This document shows positions 34,727 to 43,355 of a DNA stretch of 58,643 bases, piece by piece (the stretch's first letter is position 1; every line of letters begins with the position of its first letter). The translations under genes were made by a program, and so were the position numbers. The DNA comes from Bacteroidales bacterium (GTDB lineage: Bacteria > Bacteroidota > Bacteroidia > Bacteroidales > UBA932): NCBI GenBank assembly GCA_017471965.1, contig JAFURF010000013.1, positions 1-58,643 of the forward strand, read 5' to 3'. The notes beneath the pieces are model-generated. The model searched no databases and was not told the origin of the DNA. It was given only the letters and a program-made list of their open reading frames with translations.

Positions 34727-36415
34727 CTAAAAGACTTTGAAATACCAGACAACTTCAACGATTCTTCCATGCTTGTCAAGTATGGTATCAGGCTTGAGGA
34801 CATTCGCCGGGGTATACTTCGCCACTTGCCTGTCATTAAGGATGTGGCTCCATTTCACCCTTTCCTTCTTATCGGCTGCGCCAGGACCCTTGCTTCCATA
34901 CTCTGCATAGAAGGCAGTCTTCTCTGCAAAAGGCTTGCTCCAGTTGTGCCATCCTTCCCTGCGTATATGGTCTCCCATCTCGCAGTTGATGAAGACAGTC
35001 TTCGCATAGTCCCTCCACGGACGGCCAAGATAGACCTTTGTCGCATTTTCATCATGTATAAGACGGCAGTTGTGGAACACATATCCGAACTCTGCACCCT
35101 GAGGAGTCGATGCCGCAGTAATGTAACTGTCTCTCTTGCTGAGTATCGTGCAGTTCTCGAACCAGCATGTGGAAGCACCGAAGATGAAGTCTGTAGTTCC
35201 TTCTATCCAGCAATCTCTGAAATACTGTCTCTGGTCCTTGCCCATGGTGTAGATGGTATCCTGACATCCTATGAAACGGCAGTTGATGAATGCGACCCTG
35301 TCGGCATTTATGGTGATGGCTACAGCCTGACCGACATCCTTGCCTTCTCCTGCAGAATTTTCAAATGTGATGTTCTCGGCAAGGAAGTCATTCCCATGGA
35401 CAAATACTGTCGGGGTGGCAAATGTGCCGATCTCGATACCCTTCGGTCCCATCATCCTGGCATAATCTCCCCACCTTATGATGGTCTTTTCTGCAGACTG
35501 TCCGACAAGGTGCAGGGTCTGCTTGTTTGCAGGTACCGTCAATTTCTCTTCATAGACGCCATCCTTGATGTAGATGGAGGTATCGTGATTCAAGCAGAAG
35601 TCAGGTGCGGCATTGACCGCCTCCTGGACTGTGAAGAAGTCTCCGCTTCCATCCTTCGCCACCACCCAGTCATAATTCAGAAGATGTCCCTGAAGTTCAG
35701 GGATCACCTTTACGATTTCAGGGAGCAGGAGGGTGACGAGTTGACGGGCTCCGGCAACATTCGTATGGGTATTGTCCTGCTTTCCGTCAGGATGCTTCGG
35801 ATTGGTACCTTTCTCGACCCACATGTAATATTTGCGTGATGCCTCATCCCCTACGCTTTCGAGCCAGTCAAGAGTAATGGTTTCCGCATCGATGAAAGGC
35901 AGTCCGTACTCCTGCGCTATCTGCCTTGCAGCCTTAGGATAGTCTCCGTGCGTATCCCTGATGAGTTTTCCCTGCTCATCGAAATGGCGTCTGGCCACAG
36001 GAGAGAATATCACTGGCTTCGCTCCTACAGACAGAGCATGATCGATGAAAAGACGGAGATTTTCCTGATATGCTCCGAAAGGAGCGGCATATCTTGCTGT
36101 ATCATTCTGTTTCGAGTCGTTATGTCCGAACTGGATGAACAGGTACTCCCCTGCCTTAAGGTCATTCTTGACAAGGTCCCAATGTCCGAGAGTCTGGAAA
36201 CTCTTTGTACTGCGTCCGTTCTTGGCATAATTGGCCACGACCACATTCGTATCCACATGAGACTTGAGCCTCTGGCCCCAGCCTCTCTCCGGATTTTCAT
36301 ATGAAAGATCCTTGTCCGCCATTGTCGAGTCGCCCATAAGGCGCAGCACAATCTTGTCCTGAGCGGAAACTGTCAGTGCAGACACCAGAAGGAAAAGAGT
36401 AATGAGTCTTCTCAT
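34727..36415 (-). CDS. CE12-CE8 fusion: pectin/rhamnogalacturonan acetylesterase plus pectin methylesterase
   Basis: A 562-residue exported protein (signal ending TVSAQ). Residues about 20-235 are an SGNH hydrolase of the CE12 kind: RLMGDSTMADKD (nucleophile Ser), FIQFGHNDSKQND and the Asp-His pair in QDNTHTNVAGA. From about 248 to 545 is a CE8 pectin methylesterase: VVAKDGSGDFFTVQEAV, CQDTIYTMGKDQ, GTTDFIFGASTCWFENC (catalytic Asp) and VYLGRPWRDYA. It would strip acetyl and methyl esters so the lyases and GH28 can act. It begins 2 bases after the GH28 gene. Confidence 0.94.
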   Translation of the reverse strand: MRRLITLFLLVSALTVSAQDKIVLRLMGDSTMADKDLSYENPERGWGQRLKSHVDTNVVVANYAKNGRSTKSFQTLGHWDLVKNDLKAGEYLFIQFGHNDSKQNDTARYAAPFGAYQENLRLFIDHALSVGAKPVIFSPVARRHFDEQGKLIRDTHGDYPKAARQIAQEYGLPFIDAETITLDWLESVGDEASRKYYMWVEKGTNPKHPDGKQDNTHTNVAGARQLVTLLLPEIVKVIPELQGHLLNYDWVVAKDGSGDFFTVQEAVNAAPDFCLNHDTSIYIKDGVYEEKLTVPANKQTLHLVGQSAEKTIIRWGDYARMMGPKGIEIGTFATPTVFVHGNDFLAENITFENSAGEGKDVGQAVAITINADRVAFINCRFIGCQDTIYTMGKDQRQYFRDCWIEGTTDFIFGASTCWFENCTILSKRDSYITAASTPQGAEFGYVFHNCRLIHDENATKVYLGRPWRDYAKTVFINCEMGDHIRREGWHNWSKPFAEKTAFYAEYGSKGPGAADKKERVKWSHILNDRQVAKYTPANVLKPDTILDKHGRIVEVVWYFKVF

Positions 36416-36417
36416 GA

Positions 36418-38031
36418 TCAGTCGATGGTTACATTATGTGAATTATGCTGGAAGATGTTGAGAGATGCATCACCGGACGCATCCCTGCAGTCTCTGATGA
36501 CCACATTCTTGCAGTTGGCCACACTATATCCGAGACCTTCTGACTGTGTTATATCCACATTCTTGAGAACAACTCCTGTAGCATACCTGAGGTCTGCGCC
36601 TTTTTCAGACACGATCTCGCAATCCTCAACCACGATATTCTCTATGTTCTTTTCAGGTATTCCGTTGAAATACATTGCCCTCTCAGCACCGCTGCATACC
36701 ACATTGCTGATGTATATGTCCTTGAACTGAGGAGTGGTCTCGTCGGCAGGAACGAACTCGACATCAAAAGCCGTCGCACCGTCTGCAGCAGCCTCTACAG
36801 CAGATTTTCCACCATAATGAAGATCGAAGAGAAGAGGCTCTGTCGGAATATTCATCATCACGATATTGTCGATGTATATATTCTCCACCACGCCTCCACG
36901 GCCACGGCAACTCTTGAATCTCAATCCTACATCCGTTCCGAGGAAACGGCAGTCCGACACTTTGATATTCTGCACTCCACCAGACATCTCGCTACCAACC
37001 ACAAAACCTCCATGTCCATGGAAGACGATACAGTTGTTCACGATAAGGTTCTTGCATGGACGTCCCCTTCTGCGTCCGTCCTCGTTCTTTCCTGACTTGA
37101 TGCATATGGCATCATCGCCCACATCAAAACTTGAGTTGATCACCAGTACATCCTCGCACGAATCCACATCAAGACCGTCGCCATTCTGGGAATACCAAGG
37201 ATTGCGCACGGTTATATTATTGATGATCACATTCTTACACATCAACGGATGAATATTCCAGCAAGGTGAATTCTGGAACAGACAATCTTCAAGGAGCACA
37301 TTCTCGCAGTCCTTCAGGCCTATCATCACAGGACGGAGATATGTCTTCACGCTATTCCACTCCTCCTCGCTTGCAAGGCCTTGAGGGACATTGAAGGCAT
37401 CACTTACCACCGAGCCGCGGAACGAACTTGAATCCGGATACCATACATCGCCCTTGGCATTTGTAAATCCTCCGCTTGCAAGAAGGGCCTTCCACTGGGA
37501 AGGTGCCATCTTGCCTTTCTTCACCTGACGCCATGAGTCTCCGTTTCCGTCTATTGTACCGCCTCCCGTAATGGCGATGTTCTTCGCACCGAAGGCATTG
37601 ACAGGCGATATGCATCTTCTGGTGTCAAGACCCTCAAACACGGTCTCGACAATAGGATAAAGATCCCTGTCAGTAGAGAAGAGAAGGACCGCATCAGGAC
37701 GGATGTGCAGGTCGATGTTATCCTTGAGAGTGATCGGTCCGGTAAGCCAGACTCCTGTAGGTACGACAAGACGTCCTCCACCGAGTTCTGTCAGGGTCTC
37801 GATAGCCTTTGCAAAAGCATCGCTGTTGAGTGTCACGCCGTCACCGACTCCTCCGAAATCACGGATATCCACCTCCCGTGCCGGTATCTGAGGGCGTTTC
37901 ACCTTCTTCATCTCAAAAGGAAGGTCATCATAAAGATAAGCAAATTCATAGTCTGAAGCACATGAAAGCAGGCTGGCGCCAAGAAGAAGCGCACCTGCCA
38001 GACGGATCAGTTTAGTGTTTAATGCGGTCAT
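36418..38031 (-). CDS. GH28 polygalacturonase-type lipoprotein
   Basis: A 537-residue lipoprotein (signal ending SLLSC) and the first gene of the pectin locus. The GH28 beta-helix has all signature sites: SQNGDGLDVDSC, VGDDAICIKSGKNEDG (two catalytic Asp), FHGHGGFVVGSEMSGGVQNI (catalytic-site His) and GLRFKSCRGRGG (substrate-binding Arg/Lys). The N-terminal VDIRDFGGVGDGVTLNSDAF is standard for bacterial exo- or endo-polygalacturonases; the Bacteroidota group also includes enzymes acting on rhamnogalacturonan. Upstream is a -7 box flanked by a perfect inverted repeat. Confidence 0.95.
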   Translation of the reverse strand: MTALNTKLIRLAGALLLGASLLSCASDYEFAYLYDDLPFEMKKVKRPQIPAREVDIRDFGGVGDGVTLNSDAFAKAIETLTELGGGRLVVPTGVWLTGPITLKDNIDLHIRPDAVLLFSTDRDLYPIVETVFEGLDTRRCISPVNAFGAKNIAITGGGTIDGNGDSWRQVKKGKMAPSQWKALLASGGFTNAKGDVWYPDSSSFRGSVVSDAFNVPQGLASEEEWNSVKTYLRPVMIGLKDCENVLLEDCLFQNSPCWNIHPLMCKNVIINNITVRNPWYSQNGDGLDVDSCEDVLVINSSFDVGDDAICIKSGKNEDGRRRGRPCKNLIVNNCIVFHGHGGFVVGSEMSGGVQNIKVSDCRFLGTDVGLRFKSCRGRGGVVENIYIDNIVMMNIPTEPLLFDLHYGGKSAVEAAADGATAFDVEFVPADETTPQFKDIYISNVVCSGAERAMYFNGIPEKNIENIVVEDCEIVSEKGADLRYATGVVLKNVDITQSEGLGYSVANCKNVVIRDCRDASGDASLNIFQHNSHNVTID

Positions 38032-38036
38032 AATAA

Positions 38037-38079
38037 AAGCCTGTTAGTGATTATTGCAAAAATAACCAATAACAGGCTT
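38037..38079 (-). promoter_or_regulatory. GH28 promoter with inverted-repeat operator candidate
   Basis: On the minus strand TATTTTTG (38064-38057) matches the -7 consensus 25 bases before the ATG. Perfect 10-base arms AAGCCTGTTA (38037-38046) and TAACAGGCTT (38070-38079) flank it, one upstream of the -7 box and the other after the predicted transcript start. The layout is typical of an operator. A second A/T-rich inverted repeat (ACTTTTT/AAAAAGT at 38090-38096 and 38102-38108) lies further upstream. Confidence 0.5.
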
Positions 38080-38129
38080 ATGTATTGTCACTTTTTATCG
38101 CAAAAAGTAGAATAATTGTTCAAAAGATA

Positions 38130-39245
38130 TCAGAAGTGGTCAGGATGGTAATACTTGATGTCAAACTCTCCTGCAAGAATGCCATATCCGTTCTCAGCAA
38201 GTGACTCCAGTTCGTTCTCGCCGGCATATACCACCACCGGTGCTATGAACTTCACCCTCCTGCTTATTTCCTCCACGATTGCATCGTTATGAGCAATGCC
38301 TCCGGTGAGGATGATGGCGTCAACCTCTCCACAGACTACGGACGCCAGTGCTGCAATATACTTGGCAAAAGACACGCAGAAACCGCGAAGGAAGGTATCG
38401 CAGTCCTTGTCTCCTGCATTGGCACGGGAAGCCACCTCACGCATGTCATTGGTACCGAAATATGCCACCGCACCACCTCGTCCGACAAGCATCTTCTTTA
38501 CCTCAGCCTTGGTATACTCACCACTGAAGCACATATCGACCAACGGGAACCCCGGTACTGAGCCTGCACGTTCAGGACTGATAGGACCGTCTCCGCCAAG
38601 AGCATCATTCGTATCTATGACAAGACCGTTCCTATGCAGGGATACAGATGATCCCCCACCCATATGTGCAACGATGACAGTCACATCCTTGTTCGTCTTG
38701 CCGACACTTTTCGCATACCTGCGCACCATAGCACGGGAATTCAAGGCATGGAACAAGGTCCGGCGGGGAAACTCAGGAAGACCCCCTACCTTTACCTCCG
38801 GCAGCATCTCATCAGCCATAGGCGGGTCCGCTATATATGCACGGCACTTCTGCTCAATACCCTTCGCCTCCCTGGCCTTATTGACATCGGCTGCAATATC
38901 GTCTGCCAGAAGGGCGCTCAGATTGCATGCATGCACACCGTCCTTTCCTGACATAAGCGCATCACGCATGGCCTGATTCACCTCATAGACACCTGTTCTG
39001 ATAGGAGTTATAAGACCTCCCCTGGCCATGGCAATGTCAATCGATTCCAATGCAACTCCCTTTTCTGCGAGGAAATCCATTATTGCATCCATGCGCATTG
39101 GAGTCTGATCCATCACTGATTCGTATCGGGCAATTTCCTCCGCAGTATGAGTAAGATTCTTCTCAAAGAGTTTCTCTCCTGACTCATAGAATCCGATCTT
39201 GCTTGAAGTCGATCCGGTATTGATGACTAATATTCTTCCGTACAT
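38130..39245 (-). CDS. buk: Butyrate kinase
   Basis: About 371 residues from ATG at 39245-39243, giving MYGRILVINTGSTSSKIGFY; an in-frame start 90 bases further up would add unrelated residues read from the end of ptb. ASKHA-fold motifs INTGSTSSKI, HMGGGSSVSLHRNG and ILTGGIAHND mark the butyrate/branched-chain kinase group. The reaction transfers phosphate from butyryl-phosphate (or isobutyryl- or isovaleryl-phosphate) to ADP. It is last of the ackA-ptb-buk operon and ends 98 bases before the GH28 start. Confidence 0.94.
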   Translation of the reverse strand: MYGRILVINTGSTSSKIGFYESGEKLFEKNLTHTAEEIARYESVMDQTPMRMDAIMDFLAEKGVALESIDIAMARGGLITPIRTGVYEVNQAMRDALMSGKDGVHACNLSALLADDIAADVNKAREAKGIEQKCRAYIADPPMADEMLPEVKVGGLPEFPRRTLFHALNSRAMVRRYAKSVGKTNKDVTVIVAHMGGGSSVSLHRNGLVIDTNDALGGDGPISPERAGSVPGFPLVDMCFSGEYTKAEVKKMLVGRGGAVAYFGTNDMREVASRANAGDKDCDTFLRGFCVSFAKYIAALASVVCGEVDAIILTGGIAHNDAIVEEISRRVKFIAPVVVYAGENELESLAENGYGILAGEFDIKYYHPDHF

Positions 39246-39256
39246 ATGAAACTGTG

Positions 39257-40165
39257 TTATTTTACCGACATTGCGGCAATTGCGATGGAATTGAGTTTTG
39301 TTTCTATGCTGTCCGCACGGCTTGAAAGAACGCAAGGCACCTTCGCACCGACAAGGATTCCAGCCTGCTTCACTCCAGGAACGAGTTTAGAGTTGGCCTT
39401 ATAGAAGACGTTCCCTGACTCGATGTTAGGGAAAAGAAGACAGTCTGCATCTCCGGCCACAGGACTGACAAGTCCCTTTATCTCGACTGATTCCTTATCA
39501 ATGGCGACATCGAGTGCAAGAGGTCCGTCTGCAATGCATCCCTTGATCTGTCCACGGTCAGCCATCTTCGCCAGCATGGCTGCATCTATTGTGGCCGGCT
39601 GGCTCTGAAGCACCTGCTCCGTAGCGGCAAGGATCGCAACCTTAGGAGTCTGTACTCCTACGGCCTTTGCAGTCTTCACAAGACACTCCATGATGATCTG
39701 CTTCTGCTTGATGTCAGGTGCAGGGATCACAGCCACGTCTCCCACAAAGAGGAGTTTATGGTAACTCGGAATCTCAAGTGTGGTGCAGTGGGTCAGAGTA
39801 CCCTTTGGAGGCAGAAGACCGGTCTCCTTGTTGAGGACTGCGCGAAGGAACTTGTCGGTAGAGCAGAGTCCTTTCATCAGGAAATCGCCCTCGCCTTCAC
39901 GGACCATCTTCACGGCCTGAGCGACAGAAGGAATCTCATCCGGATTGTGGACAACAGCGAACTTTGCCACATCAACGCCCTCCTCAGCACATGCACCCTC
40001 AATAAGTTTCTCATCACCCACAAGAGTGACATCTGCAAGGCCCAGATCCACTGCCTTGGCAGCGGCTGCAATGGTGTGAGTATCAACTCCCCAGGCAGCC
40101 ACCATCCTCTTTCTGGTGCCTCTGCCTCGAAGTTCGGCAAATATCTCTTCGAATGTTGTGAACAT
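39257..40165 (-). CDS. ptb: Phosphate butyryltransferase
   Basis: A 302-residue phosphate acyltransferase of the PTA/PTB fold. GEGDFLMKGLCSTDKFLRAVL and the C-terminal ADCLLFPNIESGNVFYKAN are typical of phosphate butyryltransferases rather than Pta, and the length of about 300 also fits Ptb. It exchanges CoA for phosphate on butyryl-CoA or related short acyl-CoA. It lies 2 bases after ackA and 11 bases before buk, so the three form one operon. Confidence 0.93.
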   Translation of the reverse strand: MFTTFEEIFAELRGRGTRKRMVAAWGVDTHTIAAAAKAVDLGLADVTLVGDEKLIEGACAEEGVDVAKFAVVHNPDEIPSVAQAVKMVREGEGDFLMKGLCSTDKFLRAVLNKETGLLPPKGTLTHCTTLEIPSYHKLLFVGDVAVIPAPDIKQKQIIMECLVKTAKAVGVQTPKVAILAATEQVLQSQPATIDAAMLAKMADRGQIKGCIADGPLALDVAIDKESVEIKGLVSPVAGDADCLLFPNIESGNVFYKANSKLVPGVKQAGILVGAKVPCVLSSRADSIETKLNSIAIAAMSVK

Positions 40166-40167
40166 GA

Positions 40168-41382
40168 CTATTCCTCCTCGTTCTGGACAATATGCATCGT
40201 GTCACGCGCAATCATGAGTTCCTCATTGGTAGTGATAAGGGCAACCTTCACCTTTGAGTCCGGCAAAGTAAGCATGGTATCTACACCCCTTACTACATTT
40301 GCATCATAATCGAACTTCACACCAAGATATGTAAGGTTCTCGCAGACCCTGCGGCGGAGGCGGCTGTTGTTCTCTCCGATACCTCCGGTGAACACGATGA
40401 GGTCCACACCGTTCATTGCAGCAGCATATGCTCCGATGAACTTGGTGATGTCGTATGTAAGTTTCTTGAGTGTGAGTTTTGCCTTAGGATTGCCGTCGTT
40501 GGCTGCAGCATCAAGGTCACGAGCGTCAGACGAGACACATGAAAGTCCGAGGAAACCGCTCTTCTTGTTGAGCACCTTGCTCATCTCAGACGCTGTAAGT
40601 CCTTCCTTCTCCTGAATGTATGTGACCACATCCGGATCCACGTTACCGGATCTGGTTCCCATGATGAGGCCTTCAAGAGGGGTGAATCCCATGGTAGTGT
40701 CAATAGACTTGCCGTTCACTACGGCTGCAATCGAACTTCCGTTGCCAAGGTGGCAGGTGATGATCTTTGAATAGTTGATATCGAGTCCGGCGAACTTAGC
40801 ACCCTTTGCAGATACATACTTGTGGCTTGTTCCGTGGAATCCATACCTGCGGATGCCGTATTTCTCATAATACTCATAAGGAAGAGCATACATGTAGGCA
40901 TATGACGGCATGGTCTGATGGAAGGCAGTATCGAAGACACCGACCTGAGGAACCGTAGGAAGAACTGCACTTACAGCCTTGATTCCCAGGATATTTGCAG
41001 GGTTGTGAAGAGGTGCGAACACCGAGCACTTCTCAAGTTGTGCAATCACCTTGTCTGTAATGAGTTGGCTGCACACGAACTCTTCAGCACCGTGCACCAC
41101 CCTATGTCCTACAGCCTCAATGTCCTCGAGGCTCGAGAGCACGCCGTGCTCCTTGTCAAGAAGAGCATCGATAACGGCCTTGATCGCTACGGTATGGTCC
41201 TCTATAGGCATTTCCTTTACAAGATTATCCTTACCGGTCGCCTGATGCTTGAGACATCCCACTTCCATGCCGATCCTCTCGACAAGTCCTTTGGCAAGAA
41301 GGTCATAAACCTCGTCGTTCTTCATATCAAGCAACTGATACTTGAGCGACGAACTTCCACAGTTGACTACTAAAATGATCAT
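40168..41382 (-). CDS. ackA: Acetate kinase
   Basis: A 404-residue ASKHA-fold kinase of standard length. The N-terminal VVNCGSSSLKYQLLD, the RYGFHGTSHKYVS segment, CHLGNGSSIAAVVNGKS and FTGGIGENN are all acetate kinase signatures. It makes ATP from acetyl-phosphate in fermentation, or the reverse. It is first in an operon with ptb and buk rather than with pta. The promoter at 41422-41453 is one of the best in the window. Confidence 0.97.
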   Translation of the reverse strand: MIILVVNCGSSSLKYQLLDMKNDEVYDLLAKGLVERIGMEVGCLKHQATGKDNLVKEMPIEDHTVAIKAVIDALLDKEHGVLSSLEDIEAVGHRVVHGAEEFVCSQLITDKVIAQLEKCSVFAPLHNPANILGIKAVSAVLPTVPQVGVFDTAFHQTMPSYAYMYALPYEYYEKYGIRRYGFHGTSHKYVSAKGAKFAGLDINYSKIITCHLGNGSSIAAVVNGKSIDTTMGFTPLEGLIMGTRSGNVDPDVVTYIQEKEGLTASEMSKVLNKKSGFLGLSCVSSDARDLDAAANDGNPKAKLTLKKLTYDITKFIGAYAAAMNGVDLIVFTGGIGENNSRLRRRVCENLTYLGVKFDYDANVVRGVDTMLTLPDSKVKVALITTNEELMIARDTMHIVQNEEE

Positions 41383-41421
41383 GATATATCAGTTTTTTCA
41401 AAAATTAACTTTCAAACCTCG

Positions 41422-41453
41422 CAAAGTTAAATAATTATCCCTACTTTAGCAAA
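41422..41453 (-). promoter_or_regulatory. Bacteroidota promoter for ackA-ptb-buk
   Basis: On the minus strand TTTG (41453-41450) is followed after 20 bases by TAACTTTG (41429-41422), an exact -33/-7 match. The ackA ATG at 41382 is 39 bases downstream. Confidence 0.65.
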
Positions 41454-41466
41454 AAATTGACACCAA

Positions 41467-42558
41467 ATGAAAGTGGATGGAGATATTGCAGGGTTTGTGT
41501 TACCTTTTGCCGCTGGAGTCACAGCGGGAGTACTCTCTGCACATTTTCATGAACCCGTTTCCTCAGGCATGATCATGACAGCATCCCTTTTGCCGCCGTT
41601 ATACCTGACCCATCCATCCCGAAGAAGACTTGACGGAAGAATCACAATCATCATCATAGCGATAAGTGCTTTTCTCTGCGGCATGGTGACGGGAATCACC
41701 GGAAGTCACATTTCAGTCAGCGGAATCAGCGGATTGGCAGAATCAAAGGCCATACTTCTCGGAAAGTCCATGCAGGAAGCGATCGACAGCATTCCGTTCA
41801 CTTCAGATGGGACCGGTGCCATAATCAAGGCCCTTCTGACAGGCGAAAGATCGGACATTCCTCCTTATGTCGCTGAAGCATTCAGAGCAAGCGGTGCATC
41901 CCATATACTTGCCCTTTCCGGACTGCACCTCGGAATCATCTACGGCATCATTAGAAGGATTCTGACACCGATAGGAAATAGTTCTGCAGCACTGAGGATA
42001 CAAAGTTGCATCGTCATACTTTCCTGCGGCATCTATACGATGGCGACCGGAGCAGGACCATCCATAGCGCGAGCCTTCCTGTTCATTCTGCTCGGAGAAA
42101 CTTCAGCGCTGAGCGGAAGAAGCAGAAGTACAGGTACTATCCTGATGGGAGCCATGCTGATCCAACTGACCGTTTCTCCAGAGTCAATAAGATCCGCGGG
42201 ATTCCAGTTGTCATATGCGGCCATGGCCGGAATAGCATACCTTTACCCAAGGATCAGAAATCTATGGCCCGGTGCAGAAAAGGACGGAATCATAGGATGG
42301 ATATGGAATTCCGCATCCATGTCCATCGCATGTCAGGTCACTACCGGTCCTATAGCATGGCTGTGGTTCCGGACCTTCCCGCAGCATTTCCTGCTCACAA
42401 ACCTTCTCGCCATTCCTCTGGCTGGAATCATCATTCCTGTCTCCTTGTCCACACTGATCCTCAACACCTTCGGCATCTGTCCGGATATAATGATAAAGGC
42501 GACGGAAGCGCTTGTCAACATGCTTTCCGCCGCCCTTGAAATCATTTCCACAATGTAA
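41467..42558 (+). CDS. Short ComEC/Rec2-family membrane protein
   Basis: A 363-residue polytopic membrane protein carrying only the ComEC competence (channel) domain, with RASGASHILALSGLHLGIIYG, the family hallmark near residues 140-160, and SAGFQLSYAAMAGIAYLYP. Full ComEC proteins have about 700 residues with an N-terminal OB/DUF4131 part and a C-terminal metallo-beta-lactamase nuclease domain. The N-terminal part is reduced here and the C-terminal domain absent. The gene ends exactly against the convergent TPM gene with no frame scar, so it may be a natural short form. Uptake of single-stranded DNA is the family role, but function in this form is uncertain. Confidence 0.85.
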   Translation: MKVDGDIAGFVLPFAAGVTAGVLSAHFHEPVSSGMIMTASLLPPLYLTHPSRRRLDGRITIIIIAISAFLCGMVTGITGSHISVSGISGLAESKAILLGKSMQEAIDSIPFTSDGTGAIIKALLTGERSDIPPYVAEAFRASGASHILALSGLHLGIIYGIIRRILTPIGNSSAALRIQSCIVILSCGIYTMATGAGPSIARAFLFILLGETSALSGRSRSTGTILMGAMLIQLTVSPESIRSAGFQLSYAAMAGIAYLYPRIRNLWPGAEKDGIIGWIWNSASMSIACQVTTGPIAWLWFRTFPQHFLLTNLLAIPLAGIIIPVSLSTLILNTFGICPDIMIKATEALVNMLSAALEIISTM

Positions 42559-43353
42559 TCACCATCTTCCACCGGCACCTCCGCCACCGAAGGAGCCTCC
42601 GCCGAAACCGCCGAAGCCGCCGCCACTGAATCCTCCACCGCCGAAGCCACCGCCTCCGCGTATCACCGGGCCGGTATAAATAACAGGACCGCCACCTCCT
42701 CTGCCACCGGATGAGCCTGAGCCACCGCCCTTTCCGTTGCCGAACACGATGGCAATGATGCAGATGAACAGGATTATCATCAGAAAGACAACGAAAACGG
42801 CCCATCCGTCCGGACCATCTTCGCCTCCGGGTTCCGAGATCTCTCCTGACGCCAGAGCCATGAGCACCTCGCAGGCCGCCGCCACACCGCCATAATAATC
42901 ATTCTCACGGAAATGCGGAATCAGTTCATTGTCTATTATCCTTTTTGCATATGCATCAGGTATGGCACCTTCCAGACCATAACCCACTGCAATGAAGACT
43001 TCTCCATACGAATCCGCAGTCTTCGGCTTCACCAGCAGTACGACTCCATTGTCAAATTCAGAAGAACCCACCTGCCAGTCCAGACCTATACGTGTGGCAT
43101 ACTCTGCCGCAGACATTCCCTCCAGGTCAAGAACTGTCACAACCGCTATCTGGTTGGATGTGGAATCATCAAATGCCACCAGACCGCTCTCCAGAGCATA
43201 CTCCTGGGCAGGGGTGAAAAGCCCTGCAAGGTCGTTTACCAGGCGCGGCGGATCCGGACGCACAGGCACGGCATCAGCACTGAAGGCTATTGAAAGCATG
43301 ACCCCGACAAATGTCAGGGTCAGCATCATATATTTCCTGGTTCTGTTCATCAT
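42559..43353 (-). CDS. TPM-domain protein with Gly-rich tail (YgcG-like)
   Basis: A 264-residue exported protein. Signal peptide to about residue 28; the TPM domain (about 35-165) begins RLVNDLAGLFTPAQEYAL and has FDNGVVLLVKPKTADSYGEVFIAVGYGLEG. A membrane helix (about 190-212, VFVVFLMIILFICIIAIVF) is followed by a Gly/Ser/Phe-rich tail ending AGGRW. Such proteins are usually next to LemA, as here (2-base gap), and probably work in the envelope. The plant TPM member is a phosphatase; activity here is unproven. Its stop codon touches the comEC stop. Confidence 0.9.
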   Translation of the reverse strand: MMNRTRKYMMLTLTFVGVMLSIAFSADAVPVRPDPPRLVNDLAGLFTPAQEYALESGLVAFDDSTSNQIAVVTVLDLEGMSAAEYATRIGLDWQVGSSEFDNGVVLLVKPKTADSYGEVFIAVGYGLEGAIPDAYAKRIIDNELIPHFRENDYYGGVAAACEVLMALASGEISEPGGEDGPDGWAVFVVFLMIILFICIIAIVFGNGKGGGSGSSGGRGGGGPVIYTGPVIRGGGGFGGGGFSGGGFGGFGGGSFGGGGAGGRW

Positions 43354-43355
43354 TA

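Noticed and set aside
34769-35839. A 356-codon plus-strand frame opposite the CE12-CE8 gene
   Set aside because: It is antisense to conserved esterase motifs and shows no signal, domain or promoter of its own.
39246-39335. A 30-residue longer N-terminus for butyrate kinase
   Set aside because: The extra residues come from bases shared with the end of ptb, and the ATG at 39245 gives the standard kinase N-terminus.
42542-42805. An Arg/Trp-rich 87-codon frame overlapping the TPM gene
   Set aside because: It is the shifted reading of the Gly-rich repeat codons of the TPM tail.
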